From: CAVSRC01 sp963762605
GTDB lineage: Bacteria > Pseudomonadota > Alphaproteobacteria > Rhizobiales > Kaistiaceae
Direction: 5' to 3'
Assembly (NCBI GenBank): GCA_963762605.1
Contig: CAVXLJ010000018.1
Coordinates: 1-64,000 of the forward strand
Length of the DNA: 64,000 nt
Every line of letters starts with the position of its first letter. Positions within the stretch are counted from its first letter, which is position 1. Position numbers and translations under genes: made by a program. Below, one piece after another: positions 1-7,613 of this stretch. The notes under the pieces are model-generated. The model worked only from the letters and a program-made list of their open reading frames with translations, was not told where the DNA came from and did no database searches.

Positions 1-862
1 CGCGCTCGGCTTCCTGCAAGGCACGCTGATCACCCGGCTGCGTCTGCCGTCCTTCGTGGTGACGCTGGCTGGCCTCCTCGGCTTCCAGGGCGTCATGATC
101 CAGCTGCTCGGCACCGGCGGCACGATCCCCATTCCGGACCAGACCATCAACAACTTCGCCAACGGGACACTGAGCCGTTCGAGCGGGTGGATCCTGACCA
201 TCGTGATTCTGCTCGTCTTCGCGGTCGTCACGGTGATGCGCGACCAACGGCGGCGGGCGAGCGGTCTGGTGGCGCCACCGGCTGCCTTGACGGCGTTGAA
301 GATTCTTGCCGCGGTGGCCGCGGGCGTGGCGCTGCTGCTGGTCACCAACATCGATCGCGGCGTGCCGGCGTACCCGCTGAACGGGATGCCGTGGGTGATC
401 CCCATCGTGTTCGCCGTGCTGGTGACTTGGTCGTTCGTTCTCGGGCGAACCCGGTTCGGGCGCTACGTCTACGCCATCGGCGGGAGCGCCGAGGGCGCGC
501 GGCGCGCCGGCATCAATCTCGCCAGCATCCGCACGCTGGCCTTCACGCTCGCCGGAATGACCGCCGGCATTGGCGGCATCATCTACGCCTCCCGCCTGCA
601 GTCGATGTCGACCAGCTTCGATGGCGGCACCATCGTGCTCTACGTGGTCGCCACGGCGGTGATCGGCGGCACCAGCCTGTTCGGCGGCCGCGGACGCCCG
701 CTGCACGCGGTGCTCGGCGGCGTCATCATCGCGGCGATCGTCAACGGCATGGCGCTTCTGGGGCTCCCCGCCGCGGTCCAGCTCATGGCCACGGCGCTGG
801 TCCTGCTCGCCTCGATCACGGTCGATGTGGTCGTGCGGCGGCGCGGGGAGACGGCAAGGTAG
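1..862 (+). CDS. Sugar ABC transporter permease, 5' truncated by window edge
   Basis: This is the C-terminal part of an inner-membrane permease of the BPD_transp_2 (RbsC/XylH) family, which forms the membrane channel of a sugar importer. The frame is already open at base 2, reading LGFLQGTLITRLRLPSFVVTL before the first internal Met at 56, so the true start lies outside the window. Several hydrophobic helices follow, and the family-typical stretch GRTRFGRYVYAIGGSAEGARRAGIN (about residues 145-170 of the visible part) contains the cytoplasmic loop that contacts the ATPase. The ending GGRGRPLHAVLGGVIIAAI is also typical. The long hydrophilic-then-hydrophobic insert before that loop resembles XylH more than RbsC, so xylose is a guess. 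The partner ATPase and binding protein must be upstream. Confidence 0.85.
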   Translation, partial: ALGFLQGTLITRLRLPSFVVTLAGLLGFQGVMIQLLGTGGTIPIPDQTINNFANGTLSRSSGWILTIVILLVFAVVTVMRDQRRRASGLVAPPAALTALKILAAVAAGVALLLVTNIDRGVPAYPLNGMPWVIPIVFAVLVTWSFVLGRTRFGRYVYAIGGSAEGARRAGINLASIRTLAFTLAGMTAGIGGIIYASRLQSMSTSFDGGTIVLYVVATAVIGGTSLFGGRGRPLHAVLGGVIIAAIVNGMALLGLPAAVQLMATALVLLASITVDVVVRRRGETAR

Positions 863-867
863 GCCGT

Positions 868-1998
868 CTACGACCTCCGCCTGAGCAACGGGTTGGACAG
901 CACCAGGCGCACGAGATCGGCCTGGCGCTTGCTGCCTGTCTTTGCCAGCACGTTGCGCAGGCGGTCCTTGGATGTGTTGACGGTGATGCCGGCGCGTTCG
1001 GCATAGTCAGCAAGCCGCGCGCCGGAGGCAAGCGCCGCCAACAGGTCGGCCTCGGCCGCGGTCAGGTCGAACAAGGCGGCCAGTTCGCGCGCGTCGATCG
1101 CGAGCTCGGCCTCCGGCGCCGAGACGAACAGCATCGCGGTTGCGCGCGGCATGCCAAGCCGCATCGGTCCGGACGCCGGGCAGACCAGCGCCGCCTGCCG
1201 TTGGCCGTCGGAACGGGGCAGGGGAACGACGCCGCCGGCGCTGGCACTTGTGTTGGCGACGGCGCGGATGCGCGCGGTCAGCCGCGCTGTCGCCTGCGGT
1301 GTCTCGGCCGCCAGACGCCCGGCGCGCGCGACCAGCCCGCCCCCCTGCCGCAGCAGATGGTCGCCGAAGGCATTGGCGAAGAGCAGGCGGCATTCGGCGT
1401 CAACCAGGAACACGCCGACGGCGAGCGCATCGAGGCCGGCGCTGAAACCGTTCTCGACCCGCGCGGCGTGGTCGAGGCGGAGCGAAATATCGGTGGCGCG
1501 CTGCACATGCGGTACCAGCCTCGCCAGCAACCGGCGCTCGCTGACGGAGAAGTCGCCTGCATCGCCGGCGCGCAGGCCGCTGAAGATCAGCACGCCGCCG
1601 GTGCGGCGCGAGAGGATCAGGCCGATGCCGTCGCCGAGTCCGTTGGGGCGCATCCAGTCATTGTAGAACTCGGTCCTGCGGAGCTCCGCCGGGTCGAGGA
1701 TCTCGTTGCCGACGACGATCTCGCCGGCGGGCTTGGCCAGAAAAGCCGGTGCCCAGGGATTGATCGCGGCATAGTGCGTCTCGAAAGCCGCGATCCCTGC
1801 GGGATCGAGGGAGGCGGCGGCGCTGAAGAAGGCGTTGGCACCGTCCTGGAAGAAGAGTGCGAAGGTGCTGCAGCGCAGAGCCACGCGCATCTTCTCGACG
1901 ACACCGTCCCACAAGGAAGCGTCCACGGCGGCGTCATAAACCTCCGGGACCAGACCCTCGTAGATTTCCGTGCTCCGCTTCGCCGGCTTCGACGGCAC
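868..1998 (-). CDS. LuxR-family HTH transcriptional regulator
   Basis: A predicted DNA-binding regulator of about 376 residues. The last 65 residues form a LuxR/GerE-type helix-turn-helix (FDLTAAEADLLAALASGARL, then YAERAGITVNTSKDRLRNVLAKTG), the class that normally reads LTxxE..vl..l..G and binds DNA as a dimer. The long N-terminal part has a PAS/GAF-like character but no motif I can name; it is not an acyl-homoserine lactone domain. The frame is open to an ATG at 2115, but the first 39 codons look non-coding. A GTG at 1998 preceded four bases earlier by GGGG gives a more natural start. It ends 5 bp from the convergent permease. Its target is unknown. Confidence 0.75.
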   Translation of the reverse strand: MPSKPAKRSTEIYEGLVPEVYDAAVDASLWDGVVEKMRVALRCSTFALFFQDGANAFFSAAASLDPAGIAAFETHYAAINPWAPAFLAKPAGEIVVGNEILDPAELRRTEFYNDWMRPNGLGDGIGLILSRRTGGVLIFSGLRAGDAGDFSVSERRLLARLVPHVQRATDISLRLDHAARVENGFSAGLDALAVGVFLVDAECRLLFANAFGDHLLRQGGGLVARAGRLAAETPQATARLTARIRAVANTSASAGGVVPLPRSDGQRQAALVCPASGPMRLGMPRATAMLFVSAPEAELAIDARELAALFDLTAAEADLLAALASGARLADYAERAGITVNTSKDRLRNVLAKTGSKRQADLVRLVLSNPLLRRRS

Positions 1999-2202
1999 GT
2001 CCCCAACCCCAGGCGGGCCCAATGGCCCGGCTCTACGACACTGCGTCAGGTTGCCGCAGTCGCGCGATTTGGCAAGTGGCCTTTGTGCAACAGCACAGAC
2101 GGCAGGCCGACGCACCCTTCGAACGAGGGGTTCGCCGGCCGGCGCCAGCTGCCAATCTGATCAGGACAAATCCAGGGGTGACCGGGGAGTCGGGGAGCTG
2201 AA

Positions 2203-2859
2203 ATGAAGACAGTCAGGCTTTGGGCGGGTGCCTTGCCGCTTCTGTTTGCCACCGCCGCCGCGGCGGGACCGGCCAACATGCCGGGCGTCGACTGGGCAGG
2301 CCTTTCCGTGGGACTGGCCGCCGGATATTCCTGGGGGCAAAGCAGTCACGACACCTATACGTCCGGCGGCACCTATTTGGGCTCCGGTACGAGCAATCCG
2401 TCCGGTGCATTCGGTGGCGTGCGCTTTGCCTACGACTTCGATGTCGCGCCGAACATGATCGCCGGCATAGGCGGCGGCGCCACGCTCAACGATGTGACTG
2501 CTACCAGCACCAGCGGCGGCGTGACGTCGGCCTCGACAACGAAGTGGGGCGTCTCGCTGCGCGGCCGCCTCGGCTTCACCAAGGACATCTATATGCTCTA
2601 CGGTACCGCCGGCTGGCACTGGGGCGGTGGTTCGGTGACGCGGACGCAGAGCGGCGTCAGCGAGACGGTCGACACGGCTTCAAACGGCTGGACGCTGGGT
2701 GCCGGCATCGAGTGGGTCTTCGCACCGCGCTGGACCACATTCCTGGAATACAATCACGTCACCGGAACCGGCAAGACGACCTTTCCGGTCGCCAAGCGCT
2801 ATTCGAACGTCTCCTCGGCCTCGGATTCGATAGAGACAGGCATCAACTACAAGTTCTGA
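2203..2859 (+). CDS. Outer-membrane beta-barrel protein (Omp25/Omp31-like)
   Basis: A 218-residue predicted 8-stranded outer-membrane barrel. The N-terminus has a signal peptide (MKTVRLWAGALPLLFATAAA, likely cut near AAAG). The body alternates Gly/aromatic strands such as GLSVGLAAGYSWG and AFGGVRFAYDFDVAPNMIAG, and ends in TGINYKF with the C-terminal Phe expected for barrel insertion. This matches the OMP_b-brl family common in rhizobia and Brucella, where such proteins are abundant surface antigens. The ATG at 2203 follows a GGGGAG stretch at about 2190. It is divergent from the LuxR-type gene, so that regulator may act here, but nothing in the sequence proves it. Confidence 0.85.
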   Translation: MKTVRLWAGALPLLFATAAAAGPANMPGVDWAGLSVGLAAGYSWGQSSHDTYTSGGTYLGSGTSNPSGAFGGVRFAYDFDVAPNMIAGIGGGATLNDVTATSTSGGVTSASTTKWGVSLRGRLGFTKDIYMLYGTAGWHWGGGSVTRTQSGVSETVDTASNGWTLGAGIEWVFAPRWTTFLEYNHVTGTGKTTFPVAKRYSNVSSASDSIETGINYKF

Positions 2860-2881
2860 CGGCGGGAGTCGCTTTCGCGCC

Positions 2882-5404
2882 TCAGTGCCTCTCGACGAAG
2901 GAGTCGAGCACGCGCTTCTGGCCGGCCTTGTCGAAGTCGATGGTGAGCTTGTTGCCGTCGATCGAACCGATGCGGCCGTAGCCGAACTTCTGGTGAAAGA
3001 CGCGCTCGCCGACCGAATACGCGCTCGTCCCGCCGATGACGCTCTTGGCCACCAGCTCGCCCTCGATCAGCCTTGGTCCCGAGGCAAGCGGGCTGTCGAA
3101 GCCGCGCTTGCCGCCGCCGCCGCTCTTGTCGCGGTTCTTCTGCGCCCGCTGCCAGCCGGGCGTGGCATAGGTGTTGGCGAAGGGATCACGCACGTCGAAG
3201 CGCGAGGCGCCGTAGGCGCCGCCGCCATAGCCGCCGTAATCGGAACTCTCCTCCTTCACCTCGACATGCGCCTCTGGCAGCTCGTCGAGGAAGCGCGAGG
3301 GGATCGAGGATTGCCACAGGCCGTGCATGCGGCGGTTGGCGGCAAAGTGGATGAGGGCGCGCTTGCGGGCCCGGGTGATGCCGACATAGGCGAGCCGCCG
3401 CTCCTCCTCGAGGCCGGCGCGGCCCTGTTCGTCGAGGGTGCGCTGGGAGGGAAACAGCCCTTCCTCCCAGCCGGGCAGGAAGACCACGTCGAATTCCAGC
3501 CCCTTGGCCGAATGCAGGGTCATGATCGAGACGGCATCGTTGCCGGCCTCGCTGTCGGTATCCATGACCAGGCTGATGTGCTCGAGGAAGCCGCCGAGAC
3601 TGTCGAACTCCTCCATGGAGCGCACCAGCTCCTTCAGATTCTCCAGCCGGCCCGGTGCATCGGCCGAGCGGTCGGCCTGCCACATCTCGGTGTAGCCCAA
3701 CTCCTCCAGGATGATCTCGGCAAGCTCGGTGTGGGCGAGGTTGTCCAGTTGCGCCCGCCAGCGGCCGAAGGCGGACAGCAGGTCGCGCAGCGCGGCGCGC
3801 GTGCGCGCCGTGATCTCGTCGGTCTCCACCATCTCCGCCGCCGCGGCGGTCAAGGGAATGCCGCCGGCCCGCGCCCGGTCGTGCAACAGCTTCACCGTCG
3901 TCTCGCCGATGCCGCGGCGCGGCGTATTGACGATGCGCTCGAAGGCGAGGTCATCGGCCGGTTGCGCCACCACGCGGAAATAGGCCAGCGCATCGCGGAT
4001 CTCCTGGCGCTCATAGAAGCGCGGGCCGCCGATGACGCGATAGTTCAAGCCCAGCGTGACGAAGCGGTCCTCGAAGGCGCGCATCTGGAAGGAGGCGCGC
4101 ACCAGGATCGCCATTTCGTTCAGCGCCACGCCCTGGCGCTGGAGCTGTTCGATCTCCTCGCCGACGGCGCGCGCCTCCTGCTCGGAGTCCCATGACGAGG
4201 CGACCGAGACGCGCGCCGCCTCGGGGTCGCGATCGTCGGTGAACAGCGTCTTGCCGAGCCGCCCCTCATTGTGGCTGATGAGGTGCGAGGCGGCGCCCAG
4301 GATATGCGCGGTCGAGCGGTAGTTGCGCTCCAGACGGATCACGGTGGCGCCGGGAAAATCCTTCTCGAAGCGCAGGATGTTGTCGACCTCGGCGCCGCGC
4401 CAGCCATAGATCGACTGGTCGTCGTCGCCGACGCAGCAGATATTGGCCTGCGCGCGCGGCGTCTGCCGTATCCGTCCCCTCTCCCCTTGTGGGAGAGGGA
4501 CAGGGTGAGGGGGCTCTTCCCGTCGCGGTTCCTGCGCCAGCAGGCGCAGCCAGAGATACTGCGCGACGTTGGTGTCCTGGTACTCGTCGACCAGCATGTA
4601 GCGGAAGCGGGCGTGATAGTCGGCCAGCACATCGGCGTTGCTGCGCAGGATCGACAGCGGCTCCAGCACCAGATCGCCGAAGTCGGCGGCGTTGAGCACC
4701 TTCAGCCGCGCCTGATAGGCGGCATAGAGCTTCTTGCCGCGCCCGTCGGCAAAGGCGCGCCCGTCCACCTCGGACACGTCGCTTGGCGTCAGCCCGCGGT
4801 TCTTCCAATGGTCGATGGCGCCGGCAAGCTGGCGCGCCGGCCAGCGCTTCTCGTCGATGCCGTCCGCCTGGATGATCTGCTTCATCAGGCGGATCTGGTC
4901 GTCGGTGTCGAGGATGGTGAAGTCGCTCTTCAGCCCGGCCATCTCGGCGTGGCGGCGTAGCATGCGCGCGCCGATCGAGTGGAAGGTGCCCAGCCACTGC
5001 ATGCCTTCCACCACGCCGCCGATCAGATCGCCGACGCGGTTCTTCATCTCGCGCGCTGCCTTGTTGGTGAAGGTCACGGCGAGGATCTGCCAGGGCTTGG
5101 CGCGGCCGGTGGCGAGCAGATGGGCGATGCGGGTGGTGAGCACGCGCGTCTTGCCGGTGCCGGCGCCGGCCAGCACCAGAACCGGTCCCTCGGTCGCCTC
5201 CACCGCGGCGCGCTGTTCCGGGTTCAGCTTGTCGAGCCACGGCGTGCCACGCGAACCCGCCGCCCGCGCGGCAATGCCGCCCGGCCGTGCCTCAGGCGCG
5301 GAAATCCCTCCCGCTTGCGGGGAGCGGGGACCATGCGACGCATGGTGGGTGGGGTCGTCCGCGTCGGGCGGCCCGCTGTCGATGCGCTTGACGGGATCGG
5401 TCAT
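2882..5404 (-). CDS. uvrD: ATP-dependent DNA helicase UvrD/PcrA type
   Basis: An 840-residue superfamily 1A 3'-5' helicase acting in excision and mismatch repair. All motifs are present: Walker A GAGTGKT (about 79-85), Walker B VDEYQDTN (about 272), motif III GDDDQSIYGWRGA (about 325), LERNYRST, TLHSAKGLEFDVVFLPG, and EEERRLAYVGITRARK. The C-terminus (VFHQKFGYGRIGSIDGNKLTIDF) is the Tudor-like PcrA tail. Two parts are odd. Between Walker B and motif III an in-frame insert reads PPHPVPLPQGERG, the translation of a palindromic repeat. The first ~33 residues (MTDPVKRIDS... GPRSPQAGGI) are encoded by a repeat cassette also found before the next gene. Family homology begins near GGIAARA (residue 42). 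The start at 5404 has no clear ribosome binding site, so a later start is possible. Confidence 0.95.
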   Translation of the reverse strand: MTDPVKRIDSGPPDADDPTHHASHGPRSPQAGGISAPEARPGGIAARAAGSRGTPWLDKLNPEQRAAVEATEGPVLVLAGAGTGKTRVLTTRIAHLLATGRAKPWQILAVTFTNKAAREMKNRVGDLIGGVVEGMQWLGTFHSIGARMLRRHAEMAGLKSDFTILDTDDQIRLMKQIIQADGIDEKRWPARQLAGAIDHWKNRGLTPSDVSEVDGRAFADGRGKKLYAAYQARLKVLNAADFGDLVLEPLSILRSNADVLADYHARFRYMLVDEYQDTNVAQYLWLRLLAQEPRREEPPHPVPLPQGERGRIRQTPRAQANICCVGDDDQSIYGWRGAEVDNILRFEKDFPGATVIRLERNYRSTAHILGAASHLISHNEGRLGKTLFTDDRDPEAARVSVASSWDSEQEARAVGEEIEQLQRQGVALNEMAILVRASFQMRAFEDRFVTLGLNYRVIGGPRFYERQEIRDALAYFRVVAQPADDLAFERIVNTPRRGIGETTVKLLHDRARAGGIPLTAAAAEMVETDEITARTRAALRDLLSAFGRWRAQLDNLAHTELAEIILEELGYTEMWQADRSADAPGRLENLKELVRSMEEFDSLGGFLEHISLVMDTDSEAGNDAVSIMTLHSAKGLEFDVVFLPGWEEGLFPSQRTLDEQGRAGLEEERRLAYVGITRARKRALIHFAANRRMHGLWQSSIPSRFLDELPEAHVEVKEESSDYGGYGGGAYGASRFDVRDPFANTYATPGWQRAQKNRDKSGGGGKRGFDSPLASGPRLIEGELVAKSVIGGTSAYSVGERVFHQKFGYGRIGSIDGNKLTIDFDKAGQKRVLDSFVERH
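4477..4499. repeat. Palindromic repeat inside the uvrD coding sequence
   Basis: A perfect 9-bp inverted repeat, CCCTCTCCC at 4477-4485 and GGGAGAGGG at 4491-4499 with a 5-base loop, followed by acagggtgaggggg. This is the core of a short GC-rich intergenic repeat that is widespread in alphaproteobacteria. Here it lies within the helicase gene and stays in frame, encoding about 13 residues plus flanks between the Walker B motif and motif III. Confidence 0.85.
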
Positions 5405-5488
5405 ATGGGGCCGCGACTACCACGAATCTCAAGTGGAGAACACTATAGCAACAGATGGGGCGGCGGGATGGCGAGGAGGAGGGGCCTA
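5303..5488. repeat. 5' repeat cassette, copy A (uvrD start region)
   Basis: About 185 bp that aligns over its whole length with 6714-6901. It contains a GC-rich hairpin (CCCGC..GCGGGG, then CCATGCGACGCATGG at 5331-5345), the first codons of uvrD including the ATG at 5404, and the upstream stretch with the shared words gaatctca and atagcaacagatg. The stretch upstream of the ATG probably holds the promoter: on the minus strand TGCTATAGT resembles a -10 element. Confidence 0.8.
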
Positions 5489-5504
5489 CGACGCTTCCTT
5501 TGTC

Positions 5505-5597
5505 GTCCCCACGAAAGTGGGGACCCAGTAGTCGCCGACACTCGCGGCTCTATCGCAGGCGCCTGCGATTACTGGGTGCCCGGTCGGGACCGGGCAC
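5505..5597. repeat. Three consecutive perfect hairpins between uvrD and the transpeptidase gene
   Basis: The 222-bp gap between the two tandem genes (5405-5626) holds three perfect inverted repeats. They are GTCCCCAC-gaaa-GTGGGGAC at 5505-5524, the uninterrupted 18-bp palindrome ATCGCAGGCGCCTGCGAT at 5552-5569, and GTGCCCGGT-cggg-ACCGGGCAC at 5576-5597. The first and third read as two halves of a common alphaproteobacterial intergenic repeat. They could also stop transcription from the upstream gene, but no T-run follows. Confidence 0.75.
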
Positions 5598-5626
5598 CAC
5601 AGGCTACCCATCTTGGGTCTCCCCCC

Positions 5627-6820
5627 TCACGACCCCTTGCAGATCGGCGTCGGTTTTGGCGGCGGCGGCGGGTGATCCCGGCGGTATTGCGCGATCAGCG
5701 GGCCGAGGGTCTTGTCGGACCAGAATTTCGGCGTGCCGATCGTCTTCAGGCAGGCGGCGTCCCAATAGAGCCCGAGCGAGGCCAGCGACCGCTTGGCTGC
5801 CACGGCGTGCGCGACGGCGTCGATGTCGGCGGCCTCCGGATAGATGTAGACCGTGGTCGGGTCGTGTCGGGTCATCGCCATGATCGCGTCGGCATTCGCC
5901 TGCGACCAGCTGGTGCAGCCGTTGCTGCGGCCGCCGACATAACTCACCAGCGTCCCGCGCGGCACGTATCCGTCCTTGTTGGCGTAGGGGCTCTCTGGAT
6001 CCTTCAGCATGCAGACGCCGTGTAGCACGACCGCCGCATGGCCGCCGATTTCGCGCTTGCGGGCGTTGGCCGTGTCACCTTCGCCGTCGAACTGGAGGAA
6101 GGGACGCACCAGCAGGGCATTGCTGTGCGCCCCGGTGCGGTAATAGCCCTTGAACGAGGTCTTGATTTCGGCCGTCACATAGGCGCCGCCGGTGGTCAGG
6201 CTCGAATCTTGCGCGTTGCCGAAGTTCTTCGCGCAGGTCCGGCCGTTGCGGAAGTTCGGCAGGCCGCGCCAGTTGCGGCCGGCGCCGTGGCCCGATGCGA
6301 TTGCGCGAAACGACCGGCTCGCCTCGCAGATGAAGTAGAAGCGCAGTCCCGGCGTGCCGTCGCTGGCCGTGTTGGGGCGGGTCGCGTCCATGGCGAAATA
6401 GCAGGGGTTCTTCACCGCGCCGGCGGCGACCTTCTGCCGGTAGAGCGCCCGCGCCCGTTCCAGCACCACCGGCGCGATTTCGCCGTTGCCGTCGCCGATA
6501 TGGGCGGCGAGCCAGGGCGGAATGGCCGGCGCCGGCTCGGCCGCCAGAAGACGCGGCGCCGCCGAAAAGGCGATTGCCGCAAGGACAACGGCAAGCATGG
6601 TGGCGAGCCGCGCAAGGGCAGAGCGCGGCGCCCACGCCACCGCCCGGCCGCGTTCCGGCGGTTCGGCGGTCTCCATTCCTCCCCGGTCATCTTTTGGCAC
6701 TGGCGACGCGGCGGTCTCCATCCCTCCCCGGAACGGGGAGGGGGGACCGGCCGCAGGCCGGTGGGTGGGGTCGCCGTCCTCAGGCAGCCTGCCGTCGATG
6801 CGCTGAACAGGGTCGGTCAT
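5627..6820 (-). CDS. L,D-transpeptidase-like (YkuD_2/DUF4105-like catalytic) secreted protein
   Basis: A 397-residue predicted exported protein related to the murein L,D-transpeptidase catalytic family (YkuD_2). The signature is AAVVLHGVCML followed by YVGGRSNGCTSWS, where the SxGC Cys would be the nucleophile and the preceding His its partner. A hydrophobic export segment (MLAVVLAAIAFSAAPRLLAAEPAPA) lies about 75-100 residues in, far from the first Met. That distance arises because the start MTDPVQRIDG at 6820 and the next ~30 codons are encoded by a repeat cassette shared with uvrD. Internal starts at 6676 and 6598 would give a conventional signal peptide, but neither has a well-spaced ribosome binding site. 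The C-terminal tail is Pro-rich (HPPPPPKPTP). Likely role: peptidoglycan cross-linking or remodelling in the periplasm. Confidence 0.75.
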   Translation of the reverse strand: MTDPVQRIDGRLPEDGDPTHRPAAGPPSPFRGGMETAASPVPKDDRGGMETAEPPERGRAVAWAPRSALARLATMLAVVLAAIAFSAAPRLLAAEPAPAIPPWLAAHIGDGNGEIAPVVLERARALYRQKVAAGAVKNPCYFAMDATRPNTASDGTPGLRFYFICEASRSFRAIASGHGAGRNWRGLPNFRNGRTCAKNFGNAQDSSLTTGGAYVTAEIKTSFKGYYRTGAHSNALLVRPFLQFDGEGDTANARKREIGGHAAVVLHGVCMLKDPESPYANKDGYVPRGTLVSYVGGRSNGCTSWSQANADAIMAMTRHDPTTVYIYPEAADIDAVAHAVAAKRSLASLGLYWDAACLKTIGTPKFWSDKTLGPLIAQYRRDHPPPPPKPTPICKGS

Positions 6821-6901
6821 GGCGGCGGCGGCTCCGGCGAATCTCAGGCTGAGAGCACCATAGCAACAGATGCGGCGGCGATGGGGCGGGGAGGAGGGGG
6901 C
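6714..6901. repeat. 5' repeat cassette, copy B (transpeptidase start region)
   Basis: Second copy of the cassette at 5303-5488. It starts gtctccatccctcccc, holds the hairpin CCTCCCCGgaaCGGGGAGG and the inner palindrome CCGGCCGCAGGCCGG, then the codons for MTDPVQRID, the ATG at 6820, and the upstream words gaatctca and atagcaacagatg. A short degenerate fragment of the same element (gtctccattcctccccggtcat) sits at about 6669-6690. Confidence 0.8.
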
Positions 6902-6924
6902 GGTTCCGCGAATACTGCCTCTGT

Positions 6925-6971
6925 GTCCCGGGCGCAGTGCGTCATGGAATGACGCGCTGCTGACCCGGGAC
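6925..6971. repeat. 47-bp interrupted palindrome
   Basis: Nested inverted repeats: GTCCCGGG (6925-6932) with CCCGGGAC (6964-6971), GCAG with CTGC, and GCGTCAT (6939-6945) with ATGACGC (6949-6955) around a 3-base loop. It resembles a known style of alphaproteobacterial intergenic repeat. No gene covers it. Confidence 0.75.
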
Positions 6972-6986
6972 CTAATCGCTGCAGCA

Positions 6987-7063
6987 GTCTCCATCCCTCC
7001 CCGCAACGGGGAGGGGGGACCATGCGAAGCCGCAGGCGAAGCATGGTCGGTGGGGCTGGTCAT
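6987..7063. repeat. 5' repeat cassette, copy C (short)
   Basis: Third copy of the GC-rich element: gtctccatccctcccc, hairpin CCTCCCCGcaaCGGGGAGG at about 6997-7015, then CCATGC...GCATGG at 7020-7046 and an ATG on the minus strand at 7063. It lacks the upstream part shared by copies A and B. It extends an open frame into copy B, but I do not take that frame as coding. Confidence 0.75.
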
Positions 7064-7100
7064 TCGCCCGCGCGTGTTCACGAACCTGCTGTCGCAGCCA

Positions 7101-7562
7101 CTAAAGCGAGAGATGGGGGCACGGGCGGGAGGGGCGTTCTGTTGTTGGCTTGCAGATTCGGCGAAGCCGTTGTTCGAGGGCCGGCATATCTGAAGTTTGG
7201 CACTCCCACACCACGCTCACGCTCCAACCTTGTCGCCGTAGTTGGCGTTGAACGCGCCGATCGCGCTTGATGTTTTCTGCGAATTTCTTCGTCCAGAAAG
7301 CGACGCGGGTTTTGGGCGTCGTGGCTTTCCGACATCCCTTATGGCGATGCCAAAAGCAACCATGAACAAAGATGATCTTTCCCAGTCTTGGAAAAACGAG
7401 ATCGGGGGTCCCAGGCAAATCCCGGCGATGCAGTCTGAATCGAAATCCGAGGCGGTGGCACGCGCTGCGTACGCGAAGTTCGGGCAGCGTATGGGTGTGG
7501 CGGACCGCCGCCATGATTCTTGATCTCTGCGGATCAATCGTTTCTGGCATGGGCTCAACCAT
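7101..7562 (-). CDS. vsr: Very short patch repair endonuclease Vsr
   Basis: A 153-residue Vsr endonuclease, which nicks 5' of the T in T:G mismatches left by deamination of 5-methylcytosine. Conserved features: IMAAVRHTHTLPELRVRSACHRLGFRFRLH, the catalytic Asp in GTPDLVF (D54), and FVHGCFWHRHKGC (F70, W71, H72 plus Zn-binding Cys/His). The length is normal for the family. The start at 7562 or the Met at 7550 are both possible. It is the last gene of a three-gene block transcribed leftward after the methyltransferase and the GHKL ATPase, where it would repair mutations caused by the methylase. Confidence 0.93.
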   Translation of the reverse strand: MVEPMPETIDPQRSRIMAAVRHTHTLPELRVRSACHRLGFRFRLHRRDLPGTPDLVFPRLGKIIFVHGCFWHRHKGCRKATTPKTRVAFWTKKFAENIKRDRRVQRQLRRQGWSVSVVWECQTSDMPALEQRLRRICKPTTERPSRPCPHLSL

Positions 7563-7613
7563 ATATGGCTGGCTCGTCTGCTAACTTATCTTCTTCTCAG
7601 CTGTCTTCTTCTG

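Noticed and set aside
187..2160. A 657-codon open frame on the plus strand across the permease and LuxR genes
   Set aside because: Its translation is Arg/His-rich without motifs and runs antisense to the LuxR-type gene, which has a clear HTH; it is a high-GC shadow.
6821..7081. Upstream extension of the transpeptidase gene to an ATG at 7081
   Set aside because: The added 87 codons cross two palindromic repeats and a stretch homologous to the non-coding region upstream of uvrD.
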